NCBI GenBank assembly: GCA_025360715.1
Contig: JANYBS010000198.1
Coordinates: 1 to 52,846 of the forward strand
Direction of reading: 5' to 3'
Length of the DNA: 52,846 nt
Source of the DNA: Candidatus Eiseniibacteriota bacterium
GTDB lineage: Bacteria > Eisenbacteria > RBG-16-71-46
A model generated the notes under the pieces. It had not been told where the DNA came from, ran no database searches, and saw nothing but the letters and a program-made list of their open reading frames with translations. Below, piece after piece: positions 34,915 to 47,700 of the stretch (the first letter of the stretch is position 1; every line of letters begins with the position of its first letter). The translations under genes were made by a program, and so were the position numbers.

Positions 34915-36543
34915 ATGCGCCATCGCTTTGCGTTGCTGCTTCACCGACTGACCGCGCTGTGCCTGCTCGGCGCGCTTGTCGCCGCCGCTCCGGCGGGCGC
35001 GGCCGCGCCTCGTGGCGGCTTCCTGCTGCTGAGCCCGGCCGACACGGTCGCGATCGAGCGCTTCGAGCGCGCGAGCGACCACCTGCAGGGTGCGCTGCTC
35101 TTCAAAATGGTCAAGCAGCGCTTCGAATACACGCTCGCGCTGCTGCCGGACCACACCGTGCGCTCGATGAACGAGCGCTACTGGCCGGCCGATGCCGCGC
35201 CCGGCGCCAAGCCCGACCAAGAGGCTGACTTCTCATTCGTGGGCGACAGTTGCATCGTGGATATGCATCTGGAGGGCATCAAGCGCATGGGCACCGCCAA
35301 GGGCGCGATCCCGTTCGTGAACCCCTCCGTGCTGCTCATGGAGCAACTCGCCAAGCGCGCCGAGTTGCTGGGCTATCCGCAGAATGGTGTGCCGATGTTC
35401 GTGACGGCGGGCGGCAAGTCGACGAATCTCACGATCACGCGTACCAGCCCCGACACCGTGGTGATCCAGATGGGCCGCGTGGACATCCGGCTGCAGATGG
35501 ACGCGGAGGGCGACGTGATCGGCGGTGAGATCCCGCTGCAGGGCCTGCGCATCGTGCGCGTGGACTCGCTGCCCGGTGAAGCGTTGCGCCTGCCGGGCTC
35601 CGATTACGGCGCGCCGGCGGGAGCCCCCTATGCCGCGAGCGAGGTGCGCGTGCCCTCGCGGCACGGCTTCGCGCTGGCGGGCACGCTCACGGTGCCGGCG
35701 GGAGCAGCGCGTCGCTGGCCGGTCGTGGTCACCATCACGGGCTCCGGCGCGGAGGATCGCGACGAGAGCCTGCCGATCGTGCGCGGATACAAGCCGTTCC
35801 GCGAGATCGCCGACGCGCTGGGCCGGCGCGGCATCGCGGTGCTGCGCATGGACGACCGCGGCTATGGGGATTCCGGGGGGCAGTTCAAGAACGCAACGAC
35901 CGCAGACTTCGCCGAGGACATCGAGGATGCGGTGAAGTGGCTGCGCGCGCAGTCGCAGATCGATCCCGCGCGCGTGGCGCTGCTGGGCCACTCCGAGGGC
36001 GGCCTCATCGCGCCGCTGGTGGCCGCGCGCGATCCGCAGTTGCGCGCGATCGTGCTCCTGGCCGGGCCCGCGCTCAGCGGCAGGAAGGTGCTCGAGTACC
36101 AGAACATGCAGGCGGTGGTCCGCGGCGAGCATGCGACGGGCGCACGCCGCGATTCGCTCTTTCGCGCGGCTATGGCGCAGGTCGACACGATGGCGATGAG
36201 CGATGCGTGGTTGCGCTGGTTCCGCGATCACGATCCGATACCGACGGCGCGCAAGGTGCGCACGCCGGTGCTGATCCTGCAGGGCGCAACCGACCACCAG
36301 GTCACACCCGAGCAGGCGACGATGCTTGAGAAGGCGTTCCGCGTGGGCGGCAACGCCGACGTGACTCGCCGCGTGTTCGCGGCGACGAACCACCTGTTCC
36401 TGGCCGACAGTTCCGGAGTGCCCGCAGGGTACTCCCAGTTGAAGCACCCGAACGTGCGTCCCGAGGTGCTGCTCACGATCAGCGACTGGCTCGCGCTACG
36501 GATGAAACCTGCGGCCGCGGTTCATGCAAAGCGTGCGCGTTAG
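34915..36543 (+). CDS. Exported alpha/beta hydrolase (S9/dienelactone type)
   Basis: This 542-residue protein has a signal peptide (RHRFALLLHRLTALCLLGAL...APAGAAA). The N-terminal domain of about 220 residues is unrecognised and beta-rich. The C-terminal serine hydrolase fold has nucleophile motif GHSEGG, an Asp in LQGATDHQV and a His in ATNHLF. Relatives are peptidases or esterases annotated as S9/dienelactone hydrolases. ATG 34915 with AGGAG just upstream is chosen over the open frame from 34765. Substrate is unknown. It is a single plus-strand gene among minus-strand carbohydrate genes. Confidence 0.87.
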   Translation: MRHRFALLLHRLTALCLLGALVAAAPAGAAAPRGGFLLLSPADTVAIERFERASDHLQGALLFKMVKQRFEYTLALLPDHTVRSMNERYWPADAAPGAKPDQEADFSFVGDSCIVDMHLEGIKRMGTAKGAIPFVNPSVLLMEQLAKRAELLGYPQNGVPMFVTAGGKSTNLTITRTSPDTVVIQMGRVDIRLQMDAEGDVIGGEIPLQGLRIVRVDSLPGEALRLPGSDYGAPAGAPYAASEVRVPSRHGFALAGTLTVPAGAARRWPVVVTITGSGAEDRDESLPIVRGYKPFREIADALGRRGIAVLRMDDRGYGDSGGQFKNATTADFAEDIEDAVKWLRAQSQIDPARVALLGHSEGGLIAPLVAARDPQLRAIVLLAGPALSGRKVLEYQNMQAVVRGEHATGARRDSLFRAAMAQVDTMAMSDAWLRWFRDHDPIPTARKVRTPVLILQGATDHQVTPEQATMLEKAFRVGGNADVTRRVFAATNHLFLADSSGVPAGYSQLKHPNVRPEVLLTISDWLALRMKPAAAVHAKRAR

Positions 36544-36548
36544 CGCGC

Positions 36549-38098
36549 TCAGCGCTTGGCTGCGGCGGCCATGGCCCGCTGCAATTCCGCGGGCGTCACG
36601 ATGCGTGTGGTGCCGTCCGGGCGGTAGAGCGCGCAGGTCGCGCCCGCGCTGTCGGCGGCGCGCGGATCGAGCTGCATGAGGAACCGCGTCTGGGTCACGT
36701 GGGGCGCCATGACACGCACCGCCAGGCCATCGAGCAGCGCGGCGCGCAGATTGCGTTCGTAGTAGCTCTCGGCCCCGTCCTCGCCGGTCTGCGCTCGTGC
36801 ACCGGCGCGTGACTCGGGCGACCAGAACCACAGCTTGGTGCCGGCGGGCAGCGGCGTGCGTGCAAGCGCCTCGCGCACATTCGCGGCGATCATCGCGCGA
36901 TCGATCGTGGGGTCGGCGCGCAGGCCCTCGAGCGCAAAGGGCGCGGTCTCGATGCGCTCGGTCAGGCGCTGGCCGTCGTACGCGCAGAAGACCGCGAGTG
37001 CGAACGCTGCAGCGAGCGCAGCCCGCGCTGGGATGCTTGCTACCGCGGCGTCGATGGCGATGGCGAGCAACAGCCCCGCTGCGGGGAGCGCGGCGTACAG
37101 GTAGTAGTGATACGCGTGGTGCGCGAGCGGCAGCACGGGCAGCAGCATGATCGCGTACGCGAGCCCGGCGCCGGCCCAACCGCGCGAGCGCAGCGCGGGC
37201 ACGGCCAGGCCTGCGACCCACGCGACGTTCAGTGCGATACCCCAAGCGAACACGGCGCGATCGACCGCGTCGCTGAAGCCAGTCACCGTCGCGAACCAGC
37301 GGTTCACGGCCCAGCCGTCATACGACAGCAGGTTGGGCAGCACGGCCGACGGCGACATCGCGTACGAGGCGCCGCCGAGTCCGGCGTGCGCGGGGGTGAG
37401 CGTGAGAAGCGGCGCCGCCGCGATGGCGATCGCGCACAGCGCCAGCCACACGCGATCGCGCACGGCGCCTTGCACGCGGGTGCGCGGCGCGGGGCCCAGC
37501 ACGCGCAGCGCGAGCAGCGCGAGCGGCAGCGGCAGCGCGCTCTCTTTGCACAGCAACGCCGCCGCGAAAGCGGGCAGTGCCAGCACCCGCGCGCGGCCGC
37601 GGCTCTCGAACGCCGCGAGCGCGAGTAGCGAGCAGAAAGCGGCACCGACATCGCCATTGGCCGCCAGCCACGCGACGCCAGTGAAGAGCGCGGGATGCGT
37701 GGCGAAGAATGCGCCGCCGGCGAGCGCAGCGGCAGCGCGATAGCGGCGCGCCAGCAGCCATGTGAGAAGCGCCGCGCACGACGCATGCGCGATGAGCTGC
37801 GCCACATGCCCGGCGCGCGCCGAACTGCCGGTCGCCCGCAGCACGTCCCAGAACCACTGGTGCGAGATCACTCGCCAGAGCCCGGTGAGCCGGGGTGCGA
37901 GTCCGCCTGCGCGCGCCAAGCCGAGGAAGTCGTCTTGGGAGAACCCGTAGTCGACCAGGCGATGGAACGTCCACGCGGCCATGAGCGCGCAAGCGAGCGC
38001 ACACGCCAGCGCCATGCCGCGCGCAGGAGGCGCGGCCGAAGCAGCGACGGCGCGGCCGCTCTTGGCGACCGCGCCGTGCTTGGACTGCGTTCGCAGCG

Positions 38099-38114
<16 letters not shown>
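36549..38114 (-). CDS. Multi-pass membrane protein, GT-C glycosyltransferase-like
   Basis: This protein of about 521 residues has roughly ten hydrophobic helices. An acidic pair in the first outside loop ([11 protein letters not shown]) is as expected of GT-C enzymes that use lipid-linked sugars. The C-terminal about 130 residues are soluble and periplasmic. The same strand stays open far upstream, but that part is out-of-frame transketolase. ATG 38114-38112 overlaps the tkt end by 16 bases; an internal ATG at 38015 is the main alternative. It is likely translationally coupled to tkt. Family assignment rests on topology and the DD motif, so it is moderate. Confidence 0.75.
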
Positions 38115-40117
<2,003 letters not shown>

Positions 40118-40236
40118 AGTGTCCTCCAGATGACGGGTAACACGCACGTTACGTCCTGGGTGCGACGGGTCGCTGCGCGTGGCGCTGCTTCGAGGCCCGA
40201 GGGCCCCGTTGTCTTCACAGCATCATCGGCAGAAGT

Positions 40237-41223
40237 TCAGGCGTTCTGGACCAATGCGTGCGCGGCGGCGCCCCACACGGCGGTCTTCTGGTCGAGCACC
40301 ACGGCGAGCGGCATGCGCGCGAGCAGTGGACTCAAGCGGCCCTTCTCGAAGAATGCGCGCAGGAAGCCGCCGCGCTCGATGGCGCTCAGGATCTTGGGCG
40401 CGATGCCGCCGCCCACGTACGCGCCGCCCAGGCTGAGCGCCTTGAGCGCCAGGTTGCCCGCTTCGGCGCCATAGATCTCGACGAAGCGCTCGAGCGTGAG
40501 CCGCGCGCGTTCGCAGCTGCCATCGAGCGCGGTCTCGGTCACGATCGCCGCTGGCTGGTCGGCGTGGTCGAAGCGCATGGCGATCTCGCTGGGCTCATCG
40601 CCGCGGCGCGTCTCGCGGAAGAAGCGGTAGAGATCGGCCAGTCCAGGCCCGGAGAGCACTCGCTCGTAGCTCACGCGGCCGTAGCGCGCGCGCAGCCAGT
40701 GCAGCAGTTCGTCTTCGAGTTTGTCGCGCGCGGCGAAATCGCAATGCCCGCCTTCGGACGCCATGGGCAGCCAGCGGCTGCCATCCCAGGCAAGTATCGC
40801 CTCGCCCAAGCCGGTGCCGGCGGCGATCAGGCAGCGGTTGCCCGCCAAGTCGTCGCCCTTCTGCAATACCGATAGGTCGTCTGCGCGCAGTGTCGACAGG
40901 CCCCAGGCCGTGGACTCGAGGTCGTTCAAGAGCGTGACCGGGGCGCCGAACTCGGCCGACATGGCGGCGCCATCGACCTGCCAGGGCAGGTTGGTGGTGA
41001 TGCAGCGGTTGTCGGCGACCGGGCCTGCGATGCCGAAGACCATGCGAGTCGGCTTGGCGCCGGTGCGCGTGAGGAACTCACGGATGATCGCATCGAGCGA
41101 AGGCGAGCCGTGCGTGGGCAAGCGCTCTTCGGCCGACGGCGAACGCGCGTCTGCTCCCGGAGGGAACAGCGCGAGCTGGGCTTTGGTGCCACCGATGTCG
41201 CCGGCAAGGATCACACGCGGCAT
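40237..41223 (-). CDS. glk: Glucokinase
   Basis: This 328-residue Glk-type (COG0837) glucokinase phosphorylates glucose with ATP. The N-terminal phosphate loop is AGDIGGTKAQLALF. The glucose-site NDLESTAWGL, AAGTGLGEAILAW, and the conserved EGGHCDF motif are clear. The open frame goes on upstream, but ATG 41223-41221 gives the normal N-terminus. Glk next to transketolase supplies glucose 6-phosphate from the glucose that MalQ releases. Confidence 0.94.
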   Translation of the reverse strand: MPRVILAGDIGGTKAQLALFPPGADARSPSAEERLPTHGSPSLDAIIREFLTRTGAKPTRMVFGIAGPVADNRCITTNLPWQVDGAAMSAEFGAPVTLLNDLESTAWGLSTLRADDLSVLQKGDDLAGNRCLIAAGTGLGEAILAWDGSRWLPMASEGGHCDFAARDKLEDELLHWLRARYGRVSYERVLSGPGLADLYRFFRETRRGDEPSEIAMRFDHADQPAAIVTETALDGSCERARLTLERFVEIYGAEAGNLALKALSLGGAYVGGGIAPKILSAIERGGFLRAFFEKGRLSPLLARMPLAVVLDQKTAVWGAAAHALVQNA

Positions 41224-41346
41224 CCTAGAGTATGGCGCGCGTGTGGCGCCACTGGCGAGGCATCCCGCTTGAACGCGGCGCAGCCTATGCCTAACGTGTG
41301 GGACGCTGCGCCACCCGTAACCTTTCTCGTTCACGAGGTCCTTCGC

Positions 41347-42555
41347 ATGCCGCAAGACCGCGCGCCGCTGCCTGCGCTGACGCCCGAGGAATCCCGCCGC
41401 TACGGCCGTCATCTGGCGCTGCCGGAAGTGGGCGAGGAGGGCCAGCGCCGTCTCAAGGCCGCGCGCGTGCTGCTGGTGGGCGCCGGTGGGCTGGGCTCGC
41501 CGGCGGCGCTCTATCTGGCGGCAGCCGGCGTGGGCACGCTCGGCGTGGCGGACTTCGACACGGTCGATGCGAGCAACCTGCAGCGCCAGGTGGCGCACGG
41601 CACGCATGCGATCGGTCAGGCCAAGGTGGACTCGGTGCGCGAGCGCTTGGCCGACTTGAACCCGCACGTGGACGTGCTCACGCATCGCGTTCGGCTGGAT
41701 CGCACCAACGCGCTGGCCATCGTGGCGGACTATGACTTGGTGGTGGACGGCAGCGATGATTTCGCCACGCGCTATCTGGTCAATGATGCATGCGTCCTGG
41801 CCGGCAAGCCCGACGTGTATGGCAGCATCCTGCGCTTCGAGGGTCAGGCGACCGTGTTCGATGCCCGGCGCGGGCCGTGCTACCGCTGCCTGTATCCCTC
41901 GCCGCCGCCGCCGGGGCTGGTGCCTTCATGCGCCGAGGCCGGCGTGCTGGGCGTGCTACCGGGCGTGATCGGCTGCATCCAGGCGACCGAAGCCATCAAG
42001 CTCGTACTGGGCGCGGGTGCGGGCGAGGCCGCAGGCCACGCTGCGGATGAAGCGAGCCTGATCGGGCGCATGCTGCTCTACGACGCTTGGAGCATGCGCT
42101 TCAAGGAACTGCGCCTGCGCAAGGACCCCGAGTGCCCGATCTGCGGCGAGGATCCCAGCATCCGCGAACTGATCGACCACGATGTGTTTTGTGGAACTGC
42201 GCTGCCTCCGGCCGCGCGCGATTCCCTTGAGTCACTTCCGCAGGAGCTCTCGGCGCGCGAGTATGCCGACGTGCGTGCGCGCGGCGTGCGGCACGTGTTG
42301 GTCGACGTGCGCGAGGACGCGGAGCTTCGCACCGCGAGTGTGGCGGGCGCGCTGCACGTGCCGCTGGCGCTGGTGCCGCTGAGCTTGGACAAGCTCGATC
42401 GCGAGCAGCCCATGGTGATCATGTGCCATCACGGTTCGCGCAGTCTCATGGCCATGCGCTACCTTATGCAGCAGGGCTACACCCAGCTCAGCAATCTCAC
42501 GGGCGGCATCGACGCGTGGTCAAGGGACGTGGACCCCACGGTGCCGAGGTATTGA
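41347..42555 (+). CDS. moeB: Molybdopterin-synthase adenylyltransferase with C-terminal rhodanese domain
   Basis: This 402-residue E1-like enzyme has an N-terminal adenylation domain (RYGRHLALPEVGEEGQ, VLLVGAGGLGSPAALYL, DGSDDFATRYLVND). Zinc ligands are CYRCLYP and CPICG. A rhodanese domain has the active loop MCHHGSRS. The domain order matches MOCS3/ThiF-rhodanese proteins, which activate MoaD- or ThiS-type sulfur carriers and load sulfur from the rhodanese Cys. The start ATG 41347 has GAGG upstream; an ATG at 41287 is possible but less likely. It is divergent from glk. Whether it serves molybdopterin, thiamine or tRNA thiolation is open. Confidence 0.92.
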   Translation: MPQDRAPLPALTPEESRRYGRHLALPEVGEEGQRRLKAARVLLVGAGGLGSPAALYLAAAGVGTLGVADFDTVDASNLQRQVAHGTHAIGQAKVDSVRERLADLNPHVDVLTHRVRLDRTNALAIVADYDLVVDGSDDFATRYLVNDACVLAGKPDVYGSILRFEGQATVFDARRGPCYRCLYPSPPPPGLVPSCAEAGVLGVLPGVIGCIQATEAIKLVLGAGAGEAAGHAADEASLIGRMLLYDAWSMRFKELRLRKDPECPICGEDPSIRELIDHDVFCGTALPPAARDSLESLPQELSAREYADVRARGVRHVLVDVREDAELRTASVAGALHVPLALVPLSLDKLDREQPMVIMCHHGSRSLMAMRYLMQQGYTQLSNLTGGIDAWSRDVDPTVPRY

Positions 42556-42579
42556 GTTTCTCCCACGCGAGGGACAAGG

Positions 42580-44055
42580 ATGTTGCGCACTGCGATGAGA
42601 AGACTGCGCACGGCAGCGGCGCTTGGCGCGCTCGCGGCGTTCGTGTGTGTGGCTGGCTGCGCGGTGAATCCCGCGACCGGGCGGCGCGAGTTCACGCTCG
42701 TCTCGGCCGATCAGGAAGTCGCCATCGGCAAGGACGGCTACGCCGCCACGCTTGCCGAATATGGCCGCTATGACGACACGCGGCTGTCCGCTTACGTGGA
42801 TAGTGTGGGGCAGAGGCTCGCCAAGGTCTCGGAGCTGCCGGGCCTGGATTGGCACTTCACGGTCCTCGATGACCCAACGGTGAACGCGTTCGCGATGCCG
42901 GGAGGTTACATCTACATCACGCGCGGCATCCTGGCGCATCTACAGAGTGAAGCGCAGCTGGCGGGCGTGATGGGTCACGAGATCGGCCACGTGACGGCGC
43001 GCCATTCGGCCAAGCAGATCACGCAGCAGCAGTTGGCCGGGCTCGGTCTGGGGCTCGCCGGGGCATTCTCGCAGACCTTCCGCCAGTACAGCGGTGCGGC
43101 GCAGCAGGCGCTGGGGCTGCTCATGCTCAAGTACAGCCGCGACGACGAGACGCAAGCCGATGCGCTGGGCATCCGCTATGCGACGGCCGCCGGCTACGAC
43201 CCACGCGAGATCCCCAACACGTACGCGATGCTCAAGCGCATCAGCGAACAGGCGGGCTCGCGGCTGCCGATCTACATGTCGACGCACCCGGATCCGGGCG
43301 ACCGCGAAGCGCGCACCGGTGCGCTGGCCGCGCAGGCGGTGGCTGGCAAGAGCGGTCTGATCGTGCGCTCGAAGCCGTTCCTCGAGCATGTGCGCGGCAT
43401 CGTCTATGGCGACGATCCGCGCCAGGGTTACTTCGAGGGCACGCATTACTTCCATCCGCAGCTGGCGCTCGAGATGACGTTTCCCGCGGGCTGGAAGATG
43501 CAGAACGGCAAGCAGGCCGTGAGCGCGCAGAACGCGGCGGCGACCGCCGGCATGCAGTTCTCGCTCGCGCAGAGCGCCAATGGGCTCTCGCCAGCCGACT
43601 ACGTGGCGGCGCTCAAGCGTGACGGCCGCATCGGCGAGGCGCGCGGCAACACCGAGACCGTGGGCGGGTGGCCCGCGTGGGTGGGGCGACTGGTGATCCC
43701 GCAGCCGGATGGCAGCACGAAGGTGCTCATCGCCGGGTTCGTCCGGCAGGACGCACAGAAGCTCTACGAACTGTTGGGTCAGAGCGCCGCGCCGGGCGAC
43801 CGTGATGAAGCCGATGTGTTCGCGGCGATCCGGTCCTTGCGTGCGCTCGGCGATGCGCCACGTCTGGCTGCGGCGCCGGATCGCGTGCGCGTGGCGGCGG
43901 CGCCTTCTGCGGGCACGTTCCCGAGTGTGATCGCCAAGCTCGGCGGCAGCGCTTTGTCGCTGACCGAGACGAGCATCCTCAACAGCCTCGCCGAAGATGC
44001 GAGCGTGCCGCAGGGTCAGTGGATCAAGACCGTGGAAGCCGGGCGCAAGCGATGA
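42580..44055 (+). CDS. M48 family metallopeptidase lipoprotein (BepA/YfgC-like)
   Basis: This 491-residue lipoprotein has lipidation site C27 (VCVAGC). The M48 zinc protease domain has HEIGH at 133-137 and the third ligand region RDDETQAD (E190). It resembles BepA/LoiP-type periplasmic proteases that handle outer-membrane proteins. The C-terminal about 230 residues include a second, less conserved region (PQPDGSTKVLIAGFVRQD) of unknown fold. ATG 42580 follows GAGGG 6 bases upstream. The gene is upstream of the complex III operon but separated from it by a promoter-bearing gap. Confidence 0.9.
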   Translation: MLRTAMRRLRTAAALGALAAFVCVAGCAVNPATGRREFTLVSADQEVAIGKDGYAATLAEYGRYDDTRLSAYVDSVGQRLAKVSELPGLDWHFTVLDDPTVNAFAMPGGYIYITRGILAHLQSEAQLAGVMGHEIGHVTARHSAKQITQQQLAGLGLGLAGAFSQTFRQYSGAAQQALGLLMLKYSRDDETQADALGIRYATAAGYDPREIPNTYAMLKRISEQAGSRLPIYMSTHPDPGDREARTGALAAQAVAGKSGLIVRSKPFLEHVRGIVYGDDPRQGYFEGTHYFHPQLALEMTFPAGWKMQNGKQAVSAQNAAATAGMQFSLAQSANGLSPADYVAALKRDGRIGEARGNTETVGGWPAWVGRLVIPQPDGSTKVLIAGFVRQDAQKLYELLGQSAAPGDRDEADVFAAIRSLRALGDAPRLAAAPDRVRVAAAPSAGTFPSVIAKLGGSALSLTETSILNSLAEDASVPQGQWIKTVEAGRKR

Positions 44056-44193
44056 GCGCATTGTGGCGACACGCGCGAAATGCGCATGGAACGCGGCGAC
44101 GCGCGATGCATCAAACTGGCGGTTCACGATTCGTTCAGTCGCTTGGGAGCCCGCGCTTTGGGTACTGTCTTGTACTCAGCATTCACAATCGGG

Positions 44194-44222
44194 TTGACAG
44201 CCAGCGAACACACTCTTACCTT
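44194..44222 (+). promoter_or_regulatory. Predicted act operon promoter
   Basis: A consensus -35 TTGACA (44194-44199), a 17-base spacer and -10 TACCTT (44217-44222). The -10 ends 11 bases before the actA ATG and no Shine-Dalgarno is visible, so the message starts within about 5 bases of the start codon. Confidence 0.65.
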
Positions 44223-44233
44223 GCGACCCGGCC

Positions 44234-44764
44234 ATGAAAAAGCTCATTGCTGCGGTACTCGTCCTGACGTCCCTTATCGCCGCGACTGTTGCGTTCACGC
44301 AGTCGTTCAACGTGCAACTGGGCGATACGAAGGGCCCGGTCCAGCCGATCAACTACAGCCACAAGATCCACGCTGGCAAGCTGAAGATGAAGTGCCTCTA
44401 CTGTCACTATGGCGCCGCCAAGTCACAGTGGGCCAACATCCCGGCGGTCAGCACGTGCATGGGCTGTCACAAGATCGCCATGACCGACAAGCCCGAGATC
44501 ATCAAGCTCACCGGCTACTACGACCGCGGCGAACAGCCCAAGTGGGTCAAGGTCCACTACCTGCCGGACCATGTGAAGTTCAATCACAAGCGTCACGTGC
44601 AGGCGGGCTACCAGTGCCAGGAATGTCACGGGCCCATCCAGGAGATGGACCGCGTCTACCAGTACAACAGCCTCAAGATGGGCTGGTGTATCTCCTGTCA
44701 CCGCAAGAACCTCGACAATCCCACTCATCCGGCCACGATGGACTGTCTGGCCTGTCACCACTAG
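44234..44764 (+). CDS. actA: Alternative complex III subunit A, pentaheme cytochrome c
   Basis: This 176-residue periplasmic protein has an N-terminal signal or anchor (residues 3-21) and five CxxCH heme sites, at 54-58, 75-79, 128-132, 152-156 and 171-175. It passes electrons from ActB/ActC toward the monoheme subunit. Five hemes is the known count for ActA. It is first in the operon, followed by actB after 12 bases. In this operon no Shine-Dalgarno precedes its ATG. Confidence 0.93.
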   Translation: MKKLIAAVLVLTSLIAATVAFTQSFNVQLGDTKGPVQPINYSHKIHAGKLKMKCLYCHYGAAKSQWANIPAVSTCMGCHKIAMTDKPEIIKLTGYYDRGEQPKWVKVHYLPDHVKFNHKRHVQAGYQCQECHGPIQEMDRVYQYNSLKMGWCISCHRKNLDNPTHPATMDCLACHH

Positions 44765-44776
44765 AGGATCGCAGGA

Positions 44777-47700
44777 ATGTCGGACTCGGTGGTCTTCAGT
44801 CGTCGTGACTTCCTCAAGCTTGTAGGCCTCGGCGTCGCCGGGGCAGCTGCGGGCTGTGCGAAGCCACCTGCTGACAAGCTGTTGCCGTACGTCATCGCTC
44901 CCGAGGACATCCTCCCGGGCGTGCCGTATATGTACGCCAGCACCTGCCGTGAGTGCCCGGCTGGCTGCGGCATCCTGGTCAAGTCGCGTGAAGGCCGCGC
45001 GATCAAGATCGAGGGTAATCCGAACCAGCCCATCGGCTCGGGCGGCCTGTGCGCGCGCGGTCACGCGTCGCTGCAGGGCCTCTACGACCCCGATCGCATC
45101 AAGTCGCCCATGATCAAGAGCGGTACTGCGTGGAAGGCGGTCACGTGGGACGAGGCGCTGGCGACGCTTGGTGCCAAGCTCGGCGCTGCCAAGGGCAAGA
45201 CGCTGTTGCTGACGGGCCTCGAGACGGGCGCCATGGCCAAGCTGGCCGGCGAGTTCGCTTCTGTCTACGGCAAGCACCTCATGTGGGAGCCCTTCGGCTA
45301 TGAGGCGGTGCGCGCGGCCAATGCCAAGACGTTCGGCATCGGCGAGGTGCCGCGCTACGACATCGGCGCCGCGAATGGCGTTATCTCGTTTGGCGCGGAC
45401 TTCCTGGAGACCTTTGGCTCGCCGGTCGCGCAGCAGCGCGGCTACGCGGCGTTGCGCGCGAAGCGCTCCGACAACGCCGGCTGGTTCGTGGCGGTCGAGC
45501 CGCGGCTCTCGCTCACCGGCGCGAACGCCGACGAGTGGGTGGCGATCAAGCCGGGCGGCGAGATGGCGCTGGCGTTGGGCATGGCGAATGTATTGCTGCA
45601 GGCGAACCCCGCCGCTGGCGGCGCCGATCGCGGCGCGCTCCTGAGCGCAGTCGCGGCGTTCACGCCCGAGGCCGTGCAGGCGCAGACCGACGTGAAGCCC
45701 GAAGACCTCAAGAAGCTCGCGCTGCGTTTCGCGCAGGGGCCGACGGTTGCGATCGCCGGTGGCATCTCCACGCAGGGCGCGGGCGCCACGGCGCTCGTGG
45801 CCGCGGTGAACCTGCTCAATCACGCCGCGGGCAACATCGGCAAGACGGTGCTCTTCGACCGGCCGCTGAATCTGGACGGCCTGGCGACGTTCGCGGAGTT
45901 CACGCAAGCCGTGAAGGCCATGAACGCCGGCCAGTACGAAGTGGCTATCGTGCACGGCGCGAACCCGGCGTATTCGTCGCCCAAGTGGGCCACGTTCTCC
46001 GAAGCGTTCGCGAAGGTGCCTTTCAAGGTGTCGCTCGCGACCACGCTCGATGAGACGGCCGAGCTGTGCGACATGCTGCTGCCCTCGAGCCACGCGATCG
46101 AAAGCTTCGGCGACGCGCAGCCCTCGCGCGGCATCTACGCACTGCAGCAGCCGGCGATGCAGAAGCTGCCCATGTTCGACTCGCGCCCCGCGGGCGGCAC
46201 GCTGATCGCGGCCGCGAAGGCTGCGGGTGCCGGCGCTGCGTGGCCCGCAGAGTGGTACGACTACCTCACGGCCACCTGGGCGCCGCTGCACGCGCGCTTC
46301 GGCAACGGCCGCGACTTCGAGAAGTTCTGGCAGGAATCGCTGCAGGCGGGTGGTGTGTGGGAGGACGTCGCGTCTCCGGCCGTGCGCTGGAACGGCACGC
46401 CGGCGTTCGCGCCCTTGGCGCCGCAGGGTGCTGGCGAGTTCGCGCTCATCCTCACGCCGTCGCATCACTTCTATGACGGTCGTGGCGCGAACAAGCCGTG
46501 GCTGCAGGAAGTGCCGGACATGGTGAGCAAGACCGTGTGGGGATCGTGGGCCGAGGTGCATCCGGAGACGGCCGCCAAGCTGGGCGTCAAGAACGGCGAT
46601 GCCATCACGATCAAGACCGATGAGAGCAGCGTCGACGTGCCGGTCTACGTGTACGCCGGCATCCGCAAGGACGCCGTGTCGATCGCGCTCGGCCAGGGTC
46701 ATACGTCTTACGGCCGCTACGCAGCAGGCCGCGGCGTGAACGCACTCGCGCTGGTGCCGCAGGGCATGGACACGGTGGCTGGCGCGCTGGCGTACCAGGG
46801 CAACAACGCGCGGCTCACGCGCGGCAGCAAGGCCATGGAGCTCTTCCTGCAGCAGGCCGAGAAGGACCAGCACGGCCGCAACATCGCGCAGGTGATTCCG
46901 GTGGCCGCGCTCCTTGCCGGCGGCAAGGCAGAGGGCGAGAAGCACATCGCCGCGGGCAAGCCCGGCGAGAAGGACTACCCGGGCCACTACCCGGCCGGCG
47001 ATGGCGTCGAGGTGCAGGATCCCTCGCAGACCAAGCTGGGCAAGCACACCGAGCCGCTCGCGCGCCCCGATGGCTACCAGACGCCCGCGCACGCGATCAC
47101 GGCCTTCGTCCCCGAGCTCGGCGTGCGGCACCCCAAGAGCAACCCCATCGATGTGGGCAGCTACAAGAACGCCAAGCACCGCTGGGCCATGGCCATCGAC
47201 CTGAACGCGTGCACAGGTTGCGCGGCGTGCGTGGTGGCGTGCTACTCGGAGAACAACATCCCTGTCGTGGGCCCGGACCTGATCCGTCGCGGCCGCGAGA
47301 TGGCGTGGATCCGCATCGACCGCTTTGAAGAGAAGTTGGGCGGCGCCGCTCCGGCGGGCCTGCAGGCCAACGACGTGCGCTTCGTGCCAATGATGTGCCA
47401 GCACTGCGGCGATGCGCCTTGCGAGATGGTCTGCCCGGTGTACGCCACGTACCACAATCCGGAAGGCCTGAATGCTCAGGTCTACAACCGCTGCGTGGGT
47501 ACGCGCTACTGCTCGAACAACTGCCCGTACAAGGTGCGCGCGTTCAATTGGTTTGACTACAGCGCCCCCGAAAAAACGACGTTCGCCTTCCCGGAGCCGC
47601 TCAACTGGCAGCTCAACCCCGATGTGACGGTGCGTTCGAAGGGCGTCATGGAGAAGTGCACCATGTGCATCCAGCGCATCCTCGAGGGCAAGGGCAACGC

